The notes beneath the pieces are model-generated. The model was given only the letters and a program-made list of their open reading frames with translations, ran no database searches and had not been told where the DNA came from. From NCBI GenBank assembly GCA_945874805.1, contig CAMCJI010000003.1:1-44760 (forward strand): a stretch of 44,760 bases of DNA, given 5' to 3'. This document shows, piece after piece, positions 17,001 to 26,173 of the stretch. Positions within the stretch are counted from its first letter, which is position 1; every line of letters begins with the position of its first letter. Both the position numbers and the translations under genes were made by a program. This DNA is from Asaia bogorensis. GTDB lineage: Bacteria > Pseudomonadota > Alphaproteobacteria > Acetobacterales > Acetobacteraceae.

Positions 17001-17975
17001 ATGATGCGTCGCGCTCTATTGCTCGCTGCCGCCGTTGCGTTGCCGGTTTCCGGTGCCTGGGCCCAGGCCTATCCCACCAAACCTGTCACCATGATCGTGC
17101 CGTTCGCGGCCGGCGGCCCCACGGACGTGATTGCCCGCATCGTCGGCGAACACATGGGCAAAACCCTCGGCCAGCAGGTCGTCATCGAGAACGTCGCCGG
17201 CGCCGGCGGCACCACGGGCATCACCCGCGGCAAGCAGGCCGCGGCGGACGGCTATACGATCATGATGGGCCATATGGGCACGCACGGCGCCGCCCCGGCG
17301 CTCTACCCCAACCTGCGCTACGATCCGACCAAGGATTTCGAGGAGATCGGCCTCGCCGCCGGCACCCCCATCGTCATCGTCGCGCGCAAGAACTTCCCGG
17401 CCGCCAACCTCGCCGAATTCGCCGCCTACCTGAAGGCCAACACCGCCAAGGTGAACCAGGCCCATGCCGGTGTCGGCTCGGTCTCCTTCACCACCTGCGT
17501 GCTGCTCTCCTCCCAGCTTGCCATCAAGCCGGCGGCCGTCGCCTATCGCGGCACCGGCCCCGCCCTGAACGACCTTGTCGGCGGGCAGGTGGATTACATG
17601 TGCGACCAGATCGTCAACCTCGTCGAGCAGATCAAGGGCGGTGCGATCCGCGCCTATGCGATCGCCACGCCGGAGCGCTCGCCCTCCCTCCCCGACGTGC
17701 CGACCACGAAGGAAGCTGGGCTGCCCGATTATCAGGTCAGCGCGTGGAACGCGGTGTTTGCGCCGAAGGGCACGCCGAAGGAGATCGTGGCGAAGCTGAA
17801 CGCGGCCCTCGGTGCCGCCCTGGATGATGGGGCGACGCGCAAGCGCCTGCTCGATCTCGGCAGCGTGCTGCCCGCGGGCGCCGAGCGCAGCCCGGCGGCC
17901 CTGGCCACGCTGGTTGCCAGCGAGGTCACGCGCTGGACGCCGGTGCTGAAGGCAACCGGCGCGGTGGGGCAGTAA
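17001..17975 (+). CDS. tctC: Tripartite tricarboxylate transporter substrate-binding protein (Bug family)
   Basis: A periplasmic receptor delivering a carboxylate ligand to TctAB. The 324-aa protein has a Sec signal peptide (hydrophobic 5–18, likely cleavage after AWA at 21), then YPTKPVTMIVPFAAGGPTD, the Bug-family ligand loop, and a late PTTKEAGLPDYQ block. The ATG at 17001 is chosen over an upstream in-frame GTG because GAGGAA lies 9 nt before it and it gives a clean signal peptide. It follows tctA after a strong hairpin. The ligand is not inferable. Confidence 0.93.
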   Translation: MMRRALLLAAAVALPVSGAWAQAYPTKPVTMIVPFAAGGPTDVIARIVGEHMGKTLGQQVVIENVAGAGGTTGITRGKQAAADGYTIMMGHMGTHGAAPALYPNLRYDPTKDFEEIGLAAGTPIVIVARKNFPAANLAEFAAYLKANTAKVNQAHAGVGSVSFTTCVLLSSQLAIKPAAVAYRGTGPALNDLVGGQVDYMCDQIVNLVEQIKGGAIRAYAIATPERSPSLPDVPTTKEAGLPDYQVSAWNAVFAPKGTPKEIVAKLNAALGAALDDGATRKRLLDLGSVLPAGAERSPAALATLVASEVTRWTPVLKATGAVGQ

Positions 17976-17979
17976 GCTC

Positions 17980-18008
17980 CCCGCCTCTGCCGTCTTCCGG
18001 CAGGCGGG
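17980..18008 (+). terminator. Terminator-like hairpin after tctC
   Basis: CCCGC (17980–17984) and CTGCCG (17987–17992) pair with CGGCAG (17998–18003) and GCGGG (18004–18008), leaving a 2-nt bulge and a 5-nt loop. There is no U-run after it. Confidence 0.55.
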
Positions 18009-18158
18009 CCGCCATGGCGCGCCTGCCGGAGTTGCCTGATTTCCTGTCGCCGTGGTGCGTCATCCAGGAGCCCGCGCGTGAGGGGCGGCACAGTCACGCA
18101 ACCTGGATTTGCCGGCGGTGGCCGGCCCATCGCTGTCATCCAGTTGGGCAAACAAGAA

Positions 18159-18190
18159 CGCCAGGCCCGGCAGAGTGGCCGGACCTGGCG
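18159..18190 (-). terminator. Terminator of the ABC importer operon
   Basis: CGCCAGG-CCGGC (18159–18171) pairs with GCCGG-CCTGGCG (18178–18190) with one mismatch and a 6-nt loop. On the minus strand it lies 20 nt after the last permease and is followed by a T-rich run (TTCTTGTTTG). Confidence 0.7.
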
Positions 18191-18210
18191 GATGACTGCT
18201 CGCTGGCGGG

Positions 18211-19137
18211 CTATTCCTTGACGGCGCCGGTCAGCGACGAGACGTAGTATTCGACGAAGAACATGTAGAAGATCGCCACCGGCAGCGAGCCCAGCAGCGC
18301 ACCGGCCATGAGCGAGCCCCAGTGATACACGTCGCCCTGCACCAGCTCCGTCAGAATGGCGACGGGGACGGTTTTGTTCTCGGTCGAGGAGATGAAGGCG
18401 AGCGCGTAGATGAACTCGTTCCACGACAGCGTGAAGGCGAAGATGCCGGCCGAAATCAGGCCAGGCACCGCCAGCGGCAGGGTGATCCGCCGCAGGATCT
18501 GCAGGCGGGAGGCGCCGTCGATCAGCGCGCATTCCTCCAGCTCATACGGGATCGACTTGAAGTAGCCGATCAGCAGCCACGTGCAGAACGGCACCAGGAA
18601 GGTCGGATAGGTGAGGATGAGCGCGAAGGACGTATCGAACAGGCCGAGCTGGAACACGACCTGGGCGAGCGGAATGAACAGGATCGAGGGCGGCACGAGA
18701 TAGGCCGCATAGATCGCCAGGCCCACATAGTCCGAGCCCTTGAACCGCAGCCGCTGGATTGCATAGGCCGCCAGCACGCTCGAGACGATCGACAGCACCG
18801 TGGAGCCGATCGCCACGAACATCGTGGTTACCAGCCAGTGCCCGTAATCCGTATCGAACAGCAGTTTCTTGATGTTCGAAAGCGTTGGCGAGTTGATCCA
18901 GAACGGGTTGTTGTCCTTGTAGTTTATCAGCTCGTTGTTCGGCTTGAACGTCGTGATGCCCATCCAATAGAACGGGAAGAGCAGGATGATCAGGAAGCAG
19001 ACCAGCGGCACATAGATGGTGACGATGCGGCGCGTGCGGCTGTCCCAAGACAGCAGCTGCGGCCCCTCTGCCTCCGTGACGCCGCCGCTGACCTCGGAGC
19101 CGACCGAGCGGGAGCTGGCGATGGTATTGTCAGTCAT
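18211..19137 (-). CDS. Carbohydrate-type ABC transporter permease (MalG-like)
   Basis: An inner-membrane subunit of an ABC importer. The 308-aa protein has six predicted membrane helices and the ATPase-docking EAA loop in the form EECALIDGASRLQILRRI, as in CUT1-type sugar importers. The ATG at 19137 overlaps the stop of the preceding permease by 8 bp, so translation is probably coupled; the longer frame inside that gene is not needed. It is the last gene of the operon. Substrate unknown. Confidence 0.92.
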   Translation of the reverse strand: MTDNTIASSRSVGSEVSGGVTEAEGPQLLSWDSRTRRIVTIYVPLVCFLIILLFPFYWMGITTFKPNNELINYKDNNPFWINSPTLSNIKKLLFDTDYGHWLVTTMFVAIGSTVLSIVSSVLAAYAIQRLRFKGSDYVGLAIYAAYLVPPSILFIPLAQVVFQLGLFDTSFALILTYPTFLVPFCTWLLIGYFKSIPYELEECALIDGASRLQILRRITLPLAVPGLISAGIFAFTLSWNEFIYALAFISSTENKTVPVAILTELVQGDVYHWGSLMAGALLGSLPVAIFYMFFVEYYVSSLTGAVKE

Positions 19138-20077
19138 TGTCGGACCCCTGCTGCCACTTGCGCCGGCCGAGGGCGAAGTAGCTGAACAGCGTTGCAAAAA
19201 CCAGGAACGGGATCATCGCCACCGCAATCGCGGCACCTTCGCCAAGCTGGGCGCCGGGAATGCCGCGCTGGAAGGCGAGGGTGGCCATCAGATGCGTGGC
19301 ATTGATTGGCCCGCCACGCGTGATCGCATAGACCAGCTGGAAGTCGGTGAAGGTGAACAGCACCGAAAATGTCATGACAATAGCCAGGATCGGCAGGAGC
19401 AGCGGCGAGGTGATGTAGCGGAACCGCTGCCAGGACGAGGCCCCGTCCAGCAATGCAGCCTCATACAGCGACGGCGAGATCGTCTGCAGGCCGGCGAGAA
19501 GGGTGATCGCCACGAACGGAATGCCGCGCCAGATATTGGCGGCAATCAGCGACCATCGCGCAGCCCAGGGCGTGCCGAGGAAGTCGATATAGGTATCGCG
19601 CACCCCTAGTTGATCGACCAGCACGTAGGAGATGATCGAGAACTGGGGGTCGTAGATCCACCAGAAGGCAATCGCGCTCAGCACCGTCGGCACGATGTAG
19701 GGTAGCAGGATGATGGCCCGCAGCACCGACTTGAGCGGGATGTTGTGGTTCAGCAGCAGCGCCAGCCACAGGCCCAACGCGAATTTTCCGATGGTTGCGA
19801 TTGCGGTGTAGACGAACGTCCACCACACGCTCTGCAGGAAGATCGGGTCTTCCATCAGGCTGATGAAGTTCTCCAGCCCGATCCACTTGCCGTTGCCGCC
19901 GATCTCGGTGTCGGTGAAGGCAAGGTAGATGCCCAGGCCGAGCGGATAGGTCAGAAAGGCGAGCAGCAGCCCCGCCGCGGGCAGCAGGCAGATAAAGACC
20001 AGGAACGGCTTGTAGTCGAACAACCGCGCAAGCGCGCTTGGCTCAGGGCGTTTCGCTACCCAGGTCGTCGCGTCCAT
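19130..20077 (-). CDS. Carbohydrate-type ABC transporter permease (MalF-like)
   Basis: The partner permease of the importer. The 315-aa protein has six membrane helices, the first at about 25–48, and the EAA loop YEAALLDGASSWQRFRYI. Its length fits CUT1 MalF/UgpA-type permeases without the large periplasmic loop of E. coli MalF. GAAAGGAAG lies just before the start. It is separated from the binding-protein gene by 60 bp containing a very stable hairpin. Confidence 0.92.
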   Translation of the reverse strand: MDATTWVAKRPEPSALARLFDYKPFLVFICLLPAAGLLLAFLTYPLGLGIYLAFTDTEIGGNGKWIGLENFISLMEDPIFLQSVWWTFVYTAIATIGKFALGLWLALLLNHNIPLKSVLRAIILLPYIVPTVLSAIAFWWIYDPQFSIISYVLVDQLGVRDTYIDFLGTPWAARWSLIAANIWRGIPFVAITLLAGLQTISPSLYEAALLDGASSWQRFRYITSPLLLPILAIVMTFSVLFTFTDFQLVYAITRGGPINATHLMATLAFQRGIPGAQLGEGAAIAVAMIPFLVFATLFSYFALGRRKWQQGSDND

Positions 20078-20104
20078 GAGCTTCCTTTCGAGATCGCAGC
20101 CGGT

Positions 20105-20130
20105 CCGGGCGGGGGTTGCCCCCCGCCCGG
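20105..20130 (-). other. Intra-operon hairpin between binding protein and permeases
   Basis: A perfect 11-bp stem, CCGGGCGGGGG (20105–20115) with CCCCCGCCCGG (20120–20130), and a 4-nt loop. It lies directly after the binding-protein gene and before the permeases. As in mal-type operons, it probably shields the upstream message and lowers permease expression. Confidence 0.7.
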
Positions 20131-20137
20131 CTCGGGA

Positions 20138-21481
20138 TCAGGCCTTGCGGTAGATGCGGTTCATCCGGCGCTCGGCTTCCTTGGCGGCTTCTTCCGGCGT
20201 GGAGGCGCCGGCACAAACGGCAGCGAACATCTGCACCAGGATGTACTCGGCCGAAACCGCGGCCACCGCCGAGTTGATCGGGCCCCTATAGCCTTCCCAG
20301 AACGTCATCTTCTGCGCGTCACGATACGCCAACACCTTCGGGTCGCCGCCCCAGAAATCCGCCTTGTCGAAGGCCAGCAGCGGGTGCGCCCAGTAGCCCA
20401 GGCACTTGCTGAGCCAGGGTTCATACTGTTCCACTTCCATCATGTAGCGGATGTATTCCTTGGCCGCGTTCGGGAACTTCGTGTGCTTGAAGGCCATCGC
20501 GTTCAGCGTATTAGCCGCTTCCGGGGCCCGGCCCTGGAACGCGCCAGGCATGCGCTGGTGGAACGTGTCCGCCGCGATCGCCGCCGACTTGGGGTCGTTC
20601 TTCAGCACGAAATACACCGACACGCCGTTGCCGGTGACCGAGATATCGCCCGAGATGAACGCCTTGTTGTTCGAGGGATCGAGCCACGACAGCGTGCCGG
20701 GGATGAAGTTCTTGTACAGCTCGGCCGCATACTTCAGGGCTTCGATCGTCTCCTTGCGGTTGATCGTCACCACACCCTTTTCGTCCACCTGCGAGGCGCC
20801 GTGCGACCACAGCAGCCACGTTGCCGTGCCGTTGCCGTCGCCCACTGCATTGCCCAGCGCCCAGCCGATCGGGTGGTTCTTCGCCTTCAGCTTGCGCGCC
20901 ATGTCGAGGAACTTGCCGAGGTCATCCGGCGGGGCGTCGTAGCCGACTTCGTTCACCCACGACTTGCGGTAGACGAGCGCGCCGCCGCCGCAGCCCATCG
21001 GAATGCCGATCCACTGGTTGGAGCCGACCTTCTTGCCGTACTTCGCCGGCAGCGGGCCCCAACCGCCGTACTTCTTGCCGAGGTAGTCGGCAAGCTCGGT
21101 CATGTCGAGGATCTTGTCGGAATACAGGTGGGGGTCGTTGGCCCAGCCGGCGACCACGTCGGGGCCGGCACCGGTGCGGGCGGCCACGGCCACCTGGGCG
21201 CGGATGTCTTCCCAGCCGACAAAGTCGGTGCGGACGGCAACGCCGGTCGCCTTGCTGAACTTCGCGGTGTTCTCGTTCCAGATGGTCTCGTCGGGGTCGA
21301 CGAACTTGGTCGGGCGGATCACGCGCAGCGTGGCGCCCGCTTCGATCGGCTGCTTGGGCATCGGCACGTTGGCGACGGGCACGCCCGCCGCATGGGCCGG
21401 GGCGCTGTCCAGCAGGGCCGCGGCCCCGAGGGCGCCGGCGGCACCCACCTTGAATGTGTCACGGCGCGTTATGCGATCCAT
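20138..21481 (-). CDS. Extracellular solute-binding protein (family 1) of ABC importer
   Basis: A periplasmic receptor of 447 aa. It begins with an export signal carrying TRRDTFK and a hydrophobic stretch, a good twin-arginine pattern, with likely cleavage after AHA at about residue 31. The body has features of SBP family 1: a conserved middle region with GIPMGCGGGALVYRK and NEVGYDAPPDDLGKFLDMARKL. It precedes the permeases and follows the ATPase. Sugars, polyols or glycerol-3-phosphate derivatives are typical ligands, but none can be assigned. Confidence 0.9.
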   Translation of the reverse strand: MDRITRRDTFKVGAAGALGAAALLDSAPAHAAGVPVANVPMPKQPIEAGATLRVIRPTKFVDPDETIWNENTAKFSKATGVAVRTDFVGWEDIRAQVAVAARTGAGPDVVAGWANDPHLYSDKILDMTELADYLGKKYGGWGPLPAKYGKKVGSNQWIGIPMGCGGGALVYRKSWVNEVGYDAPPDDLGKFLDMARKLKAKNHPIGWALGNAVGDGNGTATWLLWSHGASQVDEKGVVTINRKETIEALKYAAELYKNFIPGTLSWLDPSNNKAFISGDISVTGNGVSVYFVLKNDPKSAAIAADTFHQRMPGAFQGRAPEAANTLNAMAFKHTKFPNAAKEYIRYMMEVEQYEPWLSKCLGYWAHPLLAFDKADFWGGDPKVLAYRDAQKMTFWEGYRGPINSAVAAVSAEYILVQMFAAVCAGASTPEEAAKEAERRMNRIYRKA

Positions 21482-21546
21482 ATCAGAAACCTCCCGTTGC
21501 GGCGGCGCGTAGGCCGCCCGTTGCGTTTCAGTGCTCCAGGCAAGTG

Positions 21547-22599
21547 TCAGTTCAGGCGAGCCCCCGAAGCCTCATCGAACAGATGCGCCAGGTTCGGGTC
21601 TGGTGCGACGTGCAGCATATCCCCCGGCTGGGCGGAGATGCGTTCACGGAACGCCCCGACCACCTGGGTGCCGGCGATACGCATGATCACCTGCGTCTCC
21701 GACCCCGTGGGCTCCAGCACCGAGATGGTGGCCGGCACCCCGTCGCTGGACAGGCGCAGATGCTCGGGCCGCATGCCATAGACCACCGCCCGCCCTTCGG
21801 ATCCCGCAGAGCCGGGCGGCAGCGGCAGCGAGATGTCGCCGCAGCGGAACATCCCGCCCTGGACCGTGCCCTTGAGGAAGTTCATCGCGGGCGAGCCGAT
21901 GAAGCCGGCGACGAACAGGTTGTTCGGCCGGTCATACAGCTCCAGCGGCGCGCCGATCTGCTCGACATTGCCGCCGTTCATCACCACGATCTTGTCGGCC
22001 ATCGTCATCGCCTCGATCTGGTCGTGCGTGACGTAGACGATCGTGGTTTGCAGCCGATGATGCAGGTCCTTGATCTCGGCGCGCATCTGCACGCGCAGCT
22101 TGGCATCGAGATTGGACAGCGGCTCATCGAAGAGAAACACCTGCGGGTCGCGCACGATCGCGCGCCCCATCGCCACGCGCTGGCGCTGGCCGCCGGAGAG
22201 TTGGCGGGGATACCGGTCGAGATAGGGCTCAAGCCCGAGAATGCCGGCCGCACGGCCCACCTTCTCATCCATCACCGCCTTCGGCGCGTTCAGCAACGTC
22301 AGCGAGAAGGCCATGTTCTGGCGCACGGTCATGTGCGGATACAGCGCGTAATTCTGGAAGACCATGGCGATGTCCCGCTCTTTCGGCGCGACGTTGTTGA
22401 CCACGCGCCCGCCGATGGCGATCTCCCCGCGGGTGATGTTCTCCAGGCCCGCGATCATGCGCAGAAGCGTCGATTTGCCGCAGCCGGACGGGCCGACCAG
22501 GATGACGAACTCGCCGTCCTCCACCTCCACGTCCACGCCGTGCAGAATTTCGGTGCTGCCGAACGCCTTGCGGACCTGTCGGATCGAGACTGTGGCCAT
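21547..22599 (-). CDS. ABC transporter ATP-binding protein (MalK/UgpC-like)
   Basis: The energising subunit of the importer. The 350-aa protein has Walker [10 protein letters not shown] (36–44), signature LSGGQ (134–138), Walker B VFLFDEP (154–160), and a C-terminal TOBE/regulatory region (about 235–350) typical of MalK-type subunits. ATG 22599 is used because the family N-terminus ([13 protein letters not shown]) starts there; the longer frame lacks similarity. It is the first gene of ATPase–SBP–permease–permease. The start lies 160 bp past the asparaginase-family gene, so they may or may not be one transcript. Confidence 0.94.
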   Translation of the reverse strand: MATVSIRQVRKAFGSTEILHGVDVEVEDGEFVILVGPSGCGKSTLLRMIAGLENITRGEIAIGGRVVNNVAPKERDIAMVFQNYALYPHMTVRQNMAFSLTLLNAPKAVMDEKVGRAAGILGLEPYLDRYPRQLSGGQRQRVAMGRAIVRDPQVFLFDEPLSNLDAKLRVQMRAEIKDLHHRLQTTIVYVTHDQIEAMTMADKIVVMNGGNVEQIGAPLELYDRPNNLFVAGFIGSPAMNFLKGTVQGGMFRCGDISLPLPPGSAGSEGRAVVYGMRPEHLRLSSDGVPATISVLEPTGSETQVIMRIAGTQVVGAFRERISAQPGDMLHVAPDPNLAHLFDEASGARLN

Positions 22600-22672
22600 G
22601 CGCCTGTCGTGCCTTCCCTGGACGTCGGCGGACCTTTGACGCCCGCTTGCGCCGGCAAGATAGGGTGTCGCG

Positions 22673-22692
22673 TGGCGGTTTGCCAACCGCCA
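22673..22692 (-). other. Perfect hairpin between asparaginase-family gene and ABC operon
   Basis: TGGCGGTT (22673–22680) and AACCGCCA (22685–22692) form an 8-bp stem with a 4-nt loop in the 160-bp gap. Read on the minus strand it precedes the ATPase gene. Sequences such as TTGGCA–17–CTATCT next to it could be a promoter, but the match is weak. It could equally be a terminator of the upstream gene or an operator. Confidence 0.4.
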
Positions 22693-22759
22693 TACGCAAG
22701 ATATTCCGAGATCGCGCGAAACCTCGCAATTTTCTGTCGCGGGGTGCCGGGCAAGGCGG

Positions 22760-23770
22760 TCAATACGTCAGGAACATCCGCTCGATTTCCACCGGGTCAC
22801 GCGTCACCGTCAGTGCCAGCGCCAGCAGAACCCGTGCCTTCTGTGCGTTGAGATTGTCGGCGGTCAGGATGCCCGCCTCGCGCAGCCGCTTGCCGCGATG
22901 CGTCCGCCCGCTGCCGGCGCGGGTGGACTGCACCACCACAACCCCCGCGGCCACCGCCTCCTTCAGGGCATCGGTGTCGCCCGGCGCCATGCCGCCGGGG
23001 GCGAAGGCCGAGGCGATGATCCCCTTCGCCCCCGCCGCAACGAAGGCGCGGATGGCTGTGCCGTCCGCCCCCGTGTAGGTCAGCGCGATATCCACCCTCG
23101 GCAGGGCGTCCAGCCCGCGGATGTCGAATTCCGTCTCCGGCGCCCGCGCCCGGATCGGCAGGCGGTAGAAGGCGATCGCATCCCCGTCCGCCTGGCCCAA
23201 CGCGCCGAAATCATGCGTGCGGAACGTCTGCATCCGCATCGTCGAGGTTTTTGTCACCTCGCGCGCCGCATGGATCTCGTCGTTCAGCAGCACCAGCACG
23301 CCCATGCCGCGCGCGGCCGGGCTGGCGGCGGTGCGCACCGCATTCACCAGATTGAGCGGCCCATCGCCGGACAGCGCGCTTGCCGGCCGCTGCGCGCCCA
23401 CGATCACCACCGGGATGTCGATCTTCAGGGTGAGGTTGAGGAAATAGGCTGTCTCCTCCAGGCTCGCCGTGCCATGGCCGATGACGATGCCGGCGAGGCC
23501 GGGATGCTCGGCCACCAGCCGCTCGCACAGCAGCACCAGGCCTTTCCATTCGGCGAAATAGATGGCCGTGCTGACGATGTTGGTGAAGCAAACGGGGATG
23601 ACGTCGGCCACCATCGCCAGCTCCGGCACGCGCGCCACCAGTTCGTCGGCCTGCAGGATCACGCCGCTGGCGCCATAGTCCTGCAGTTCCAGCGGGGAGG
23701 CGCCCATCGAGGCGATCGTGCCGCCAGTGCCGATGAAGGCGACCTTGGGGAGGGGGGCGGCATGGGGCAT
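22760..23770 (-). CDS. Asparaginase-family protein with altered catalytic triad
   Basis: The family hydrolyses L-asparagine or glutamine. The 336-aa product has GTGGTIAS (nucleophile-equivalent Thr18), HGTASLEET (90s) and VTKTST (Lys164). In E. coli AnsB the second motif is HGTDT, where Asp90 acts with Thr89 and Lys162; here that Asp is Ala92 (GCG on the coding strand), followed by Ser. So either activity is altered or the substrate differs. There is no signal peptide, so it is predicted cytoplasmic. The ATG at 23770 is chosen from the family N-terminus. It lies upstream of and co-directional with the ABC importer. Confidence 0.88.
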   Translation of the reverse strand: MPHAAPLPKVAFIGTGGTIASMGASPLELQDYGASGVILQADELVARVPELAMVADVIPVCFTNIVSTAIYFAEWKGLVLLCERLVAEHPGLAGIVIGHGTASLEETAYFLNLTLKIDIPVVIVGAQRPASALSGDGPLNLVNAVRTAASPAARGMGVLVLLNDEIHAAREVTKTSTMRMQTFRTHDFGALGQADGDAIAFYRLPIRARAPETEFDIRGLDALPRVDIALTYTGADGTAIRAFVAAGAKGIIASAFAPGGMAPGDTDALKEAVAAGVVVVQSTRAGSGRTHRGKRLREAGILTADNLNAQKARVLLALALTVTRDPVEIERMFLTY

Positions 23771-23925
23771 GGGGCGGCCTTTCGGTGGAGCGGCCACTCT
23801 GCCGCCGCGCCGGCCGCGCGTGCAAGCGGCCGGGTTTGCCGCGCGCCGCCCCGGCTGTAAGGTGCCGCGCCCATCCAAACACCTGCCCCAACGCTCGCCC
23901 CAACGCCGACCAAGGACCTCCGCGC

Positions 23926-24612
23926 ATGACCGACTACGTGATCCCGCCCCCCGCCATCACCGCCATCCCCGTTGCCGGCGGCGGCAGCTTCCCCGTGCGC
24001 CGCGTCTTCTGCGTCGGCCGCAACTACGCCGAGCACGCCCGCGAAATGGGCTCGGACCCCGACCGCGAACTCCCCTTCTTCTTCTGCAAGCCGGCCGACG
24101 CCCTGCTGACCGGCGGGGCGGACATGCCCTACCCGCCGATGAGCACCAGCCTGCATCATGAGATGGAACTGGTCGCCGCCATCGGCACCGGCGGCACCGA
24201 CATCCCGGTGGAGACCGCGCTGAACCACGTCTGGGGCTACGCCGCCGGCCTCGACATGACCCGCCGCGACCTGCAGAACGCCGCCAAGAAGGAAGGCAAG
24301 CCCTGGGACATGGGCAAGGGTTTCGACCTCTCCGGCCCGATCGGCCTGCTGGTACCCGCCAGCCGCTTCCCTGCCCCCACCAAGGGCCTGATCGAGCTGC
24401 GCGTGAACGGCGCCGTCCGCCAGACCTCCGACCTCTCGAAGCTGATCTGGTCGGTGGCGGAGACCATCGCCTACCTCTCCCGCCTCGTCACCCTCGCCCC
24501 CGGTGACCTGATCTTCACCGGCACGCCCGAAGGTGTGGCCGCCGTGCAGCGCGGCGACCTGCTGGAAGGCAGCGTCGAGGGCGTCGGCACCGTCACCACC
24601 CGGATCGTCTGA
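23926..24612 (+). CDS. Fumarylacetoacetate hydrolase-family protein (fumarylpyruvate hydrolase-like)
   Basis: FAH-fold enzymes cleave or hydrate beta-diketo acids in aromatic degradation. The 228-aa protein has the start VGRNYAEHAREMG, the metal ligands of HHEMEL and AGLDMTRRDLQ, and the late GDLIFTGTPEGV block typical of fumarylpyruvate hydrolases and acylpyruvases such as YcgM. Length matches these short members. The ATG at 23926 follows AAGGACC. Gene xthA starts 4 nt after its stop, suggesting one transcript, although the functions are unrelated. The specific substrate is not certain. Confidence 0.88.
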   Translation: MTDYVIPPPAITAIPVAGGGSFPVRRVFCVGRNYAEHAREMGSDPDRELPFFFCKPADALLTGGADMPYPPMSTSLHHEMELVAAIGTGGTDIPVETALNHVWGYAAGLDMTRRDLQNAAKKEGKPWDMGKGFDLSGPIGLLVPASRFPAPTKGLIELRVNGAVRQTSDLSKLIWSVAETIAYLSRLVTLAPGDLIFTGTPEGVAAVQRGDLLEGSVEGVGTVTTRIV

Positions 24613-24616
24613 GCCG

Positions 24617-25426
24617 ATGGCCAAACTCCGCGTCGCGACCTGGAACATCAACTCGCTGCGGCTGCGCCAGGGCCTGCTGGGCCGCGTCGTGGAGGAACTC
24701 CGCCCGGACGTCATCTGCCTGCAAGAGACAAAAGTGCCGGATGAGCTGTTCCCGCCCGGCATCGCCGAGGCCATCGGCCTGCCGCATGTCGCCTATCGCG
24801 GCATGAAGGGCTACAACGGCGTTGCCATCTTCTCGCGCCTGCCGCTGGACACCCACGCCACCACGCCCGACTGGTGCGGCAAGCAGGACTGCCGGCATAT
24901 CGGCGTCTCGCTGAACCTGCCCTCCGGCCCGCTCGACCTGCACGATTTCTACGTCCCCGCCGGCGGGGACATCCCCGACCGGGAAGCCAACCCCAAATTC
25001 GGCCACAAGCTCGATTTCGTCGCCGAAGCCACCGCCTTCTTCGCCAAGAAGAAAAAACAGCGCAAACGCACGATCCTCGTGGGCGACCTCAACATCGCGC
25101 CGCTCGAGCACGACGTCTGGAGCCACAAGCAACTCCTCGACATCGTCAGCCACACCCCCATCGAAACCACTGGCCTCAACGCCTGGCGCGACACCTGCTT
25201 CATCGACGCCATGCGCCACTTCACCCCGCCTGACCTGAAGCTGTACACGTGGTGGTCGTACCGGAACAAAGACTGGAAAATCGCCGACCGCGGCCGCCGG
25301 CTCGACCATGTCTGGGTCACCCCGGACCTCCAACAGGGGCTCGCGAGCTGCACTATCCTGCGCGATGCCCGCGACTGGCCGCAAACATCCGACCACGTGC
25401 CGGTTTGTGTGGAGTTGGAAGTATAA
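24617..25426 (+). CDS. xthA: Exodeoxyribonuclease III (AP endonuclease)
   Basis: Cuts DNA 5' of abasic sites and degrades 3' ends in base-excision repair. The 269-aa protein has the exonuclease/endonuclease/phosphatase fold motifs: NINSLR (start), LQETKVPD with the metal-binding Glu, GDLNIAPLEHDVW, and the terminal SDHVPV with the catalytic His. Length and start (ATG 24617) are normal for ExoIII. Confidence 0.93.
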   Translation: MAKLRVATWNINSLRLRQGLLGRVVEELRPDVICLQETKVPDELFPPGIAEAIGLPHVAYRGMKGYNGVAIFSRLPLDTHATTPDWCGKQDCRHIGVSLNLPSGPLDLHDFYVPAGGDIPDREANPKFGHKLDFVAEATAFFAKKKKQRKRTILVGDLNIAPLEHDVWSHKQLLDIVSHTPIETTGLNAWRDTCFIDAMRHFTPPDLKLYTWWSYRNKDWKIADRGRRLDHVWVTPDLQQGLASCTILRDARDWPQTSDHVPVCVELEV

Positions 25427-25466
25427 GAAAGGCAGCGCCAGGGCCGCAGCCCCTTGCCTCGCTTTC
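25427..25466 (+). terminator. Possible terminator after xthA
   Basis: GAAAGGCA…GGGC can fold on GCCC…TGCC…CTTTC with internal loops, starting at the xthA stop and followed by TTCTTCC. The stem is imperfect. Confidence 0.35.
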
Positions 25467-25504
25467 TTCCTCGCCAAACCCCGCGCAAACCGCCCCGTGG
25501 TGTG

Positions 25505-25533
25505 TTGCGCCTGCGAAAGTCGCGTGATAGACG
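25505..25533 (+). promoter_or_regulatory. Candidate atp operon promoter
   Basis: TTGCGC (25505–25510) is followed after 17 bp by TAGACG (25528–25533), 70 nt before the atpH start. This is a moderate sigma70 match in the 176-bp gap before the atp operon; the T-rich stretch at 25555–25570 is an alternative. Confidence 0.3.
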
Positions 25534-25602
25534 CCGCGCTCTGGTTGAGTCTGGTATTTTGCATTTTGGCCGCGTTGTGGCCGCAGGGATAGGACAGCGC
25601 TC

Positions 25603-26172
25603 TTGGCGTCGGGTGGCAGCACGGTTTCTTCGGGTGGTGGGTTGGCGGATTGCTACGCCACGGCCCTTTATGCGCATGCGTCCGACCAGCAGCAGCTGGA
25701 TCTGGTGGTATCGCAGATGGATGGCTTGGGTCGCCTGATCGACCAGAGCGCCGATCTGCGCCGCCTGCTGGGCAGCCCCCTGATCGACGTCGTGACGGCG
25801 CAGAAGGCGCTGCGTGCGGCGCTTGAGGGCCAGGGCTTCCACAAGATCGTGCTGGATTTCGTGTCCGTGATGGTGGTCAACCGCCGGATGCGCGTTCTGC
25901 GCACAGTGATTTCCACCTTCGCCGCCCTCGTCGCCGCCAAGCGCGGTGTTGTGGTGGCGCAGGTCGAGAGTGCCCACCCGCTCACCGATGTGCAGGAGCA
26001 GCAGCTTCGTGCGCGCCTGATCGAAGCGGGCTACGGCAACGTCGATATCGTCCGCAAGGTCGATCCGTCCCTCCTGGGCGGCCTGGTCGTGAAGATCGGT
26101 GCCCGCCTGTATGATTCGAGCCTGAAATCCCGGCTGCAGCGCCTGCAGTACGCCATGAAGGGAGCCGCCTGA
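25603..26172 (+). CDS. atpH: ATP synthase F1 subunit delta
   Basis: The delta subunit joins the F1 head to the peripheral stalk. The 189-aa protein has the helical N-domain ([16 protein letters not shown]) and the C-terminal conserved [25 protein letters not shown] signature region. The only start giving a full-length delta subunit is TTG 25603, with AGGA 9–12 nt upstream; the first in-frame ATG would remove the first helix. It opens atpHAGDC, with 1 bp to atpA. The Fo genes are elsewhere, as usual in alphaproteobacteria. Confidence 0.93.
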   Translation: MASGGSTVSSGGGLADCYATALYAHASDQQQLDLVVSQMDGLGRLIDQSADLRRLLGSPLIDVVTAQKALRAALEGQGFHKIVLDFVSVMVVNRRMRVLRTVISTFAALVAAKRGVVVAQVESAHPLTDVQEQQLRARLIEAGYGNVDIVRKVDPSLLGGLVVKIGARLYDSSLKSRLQRLQYAMKGAA

Positions 26173-26173
26173 T

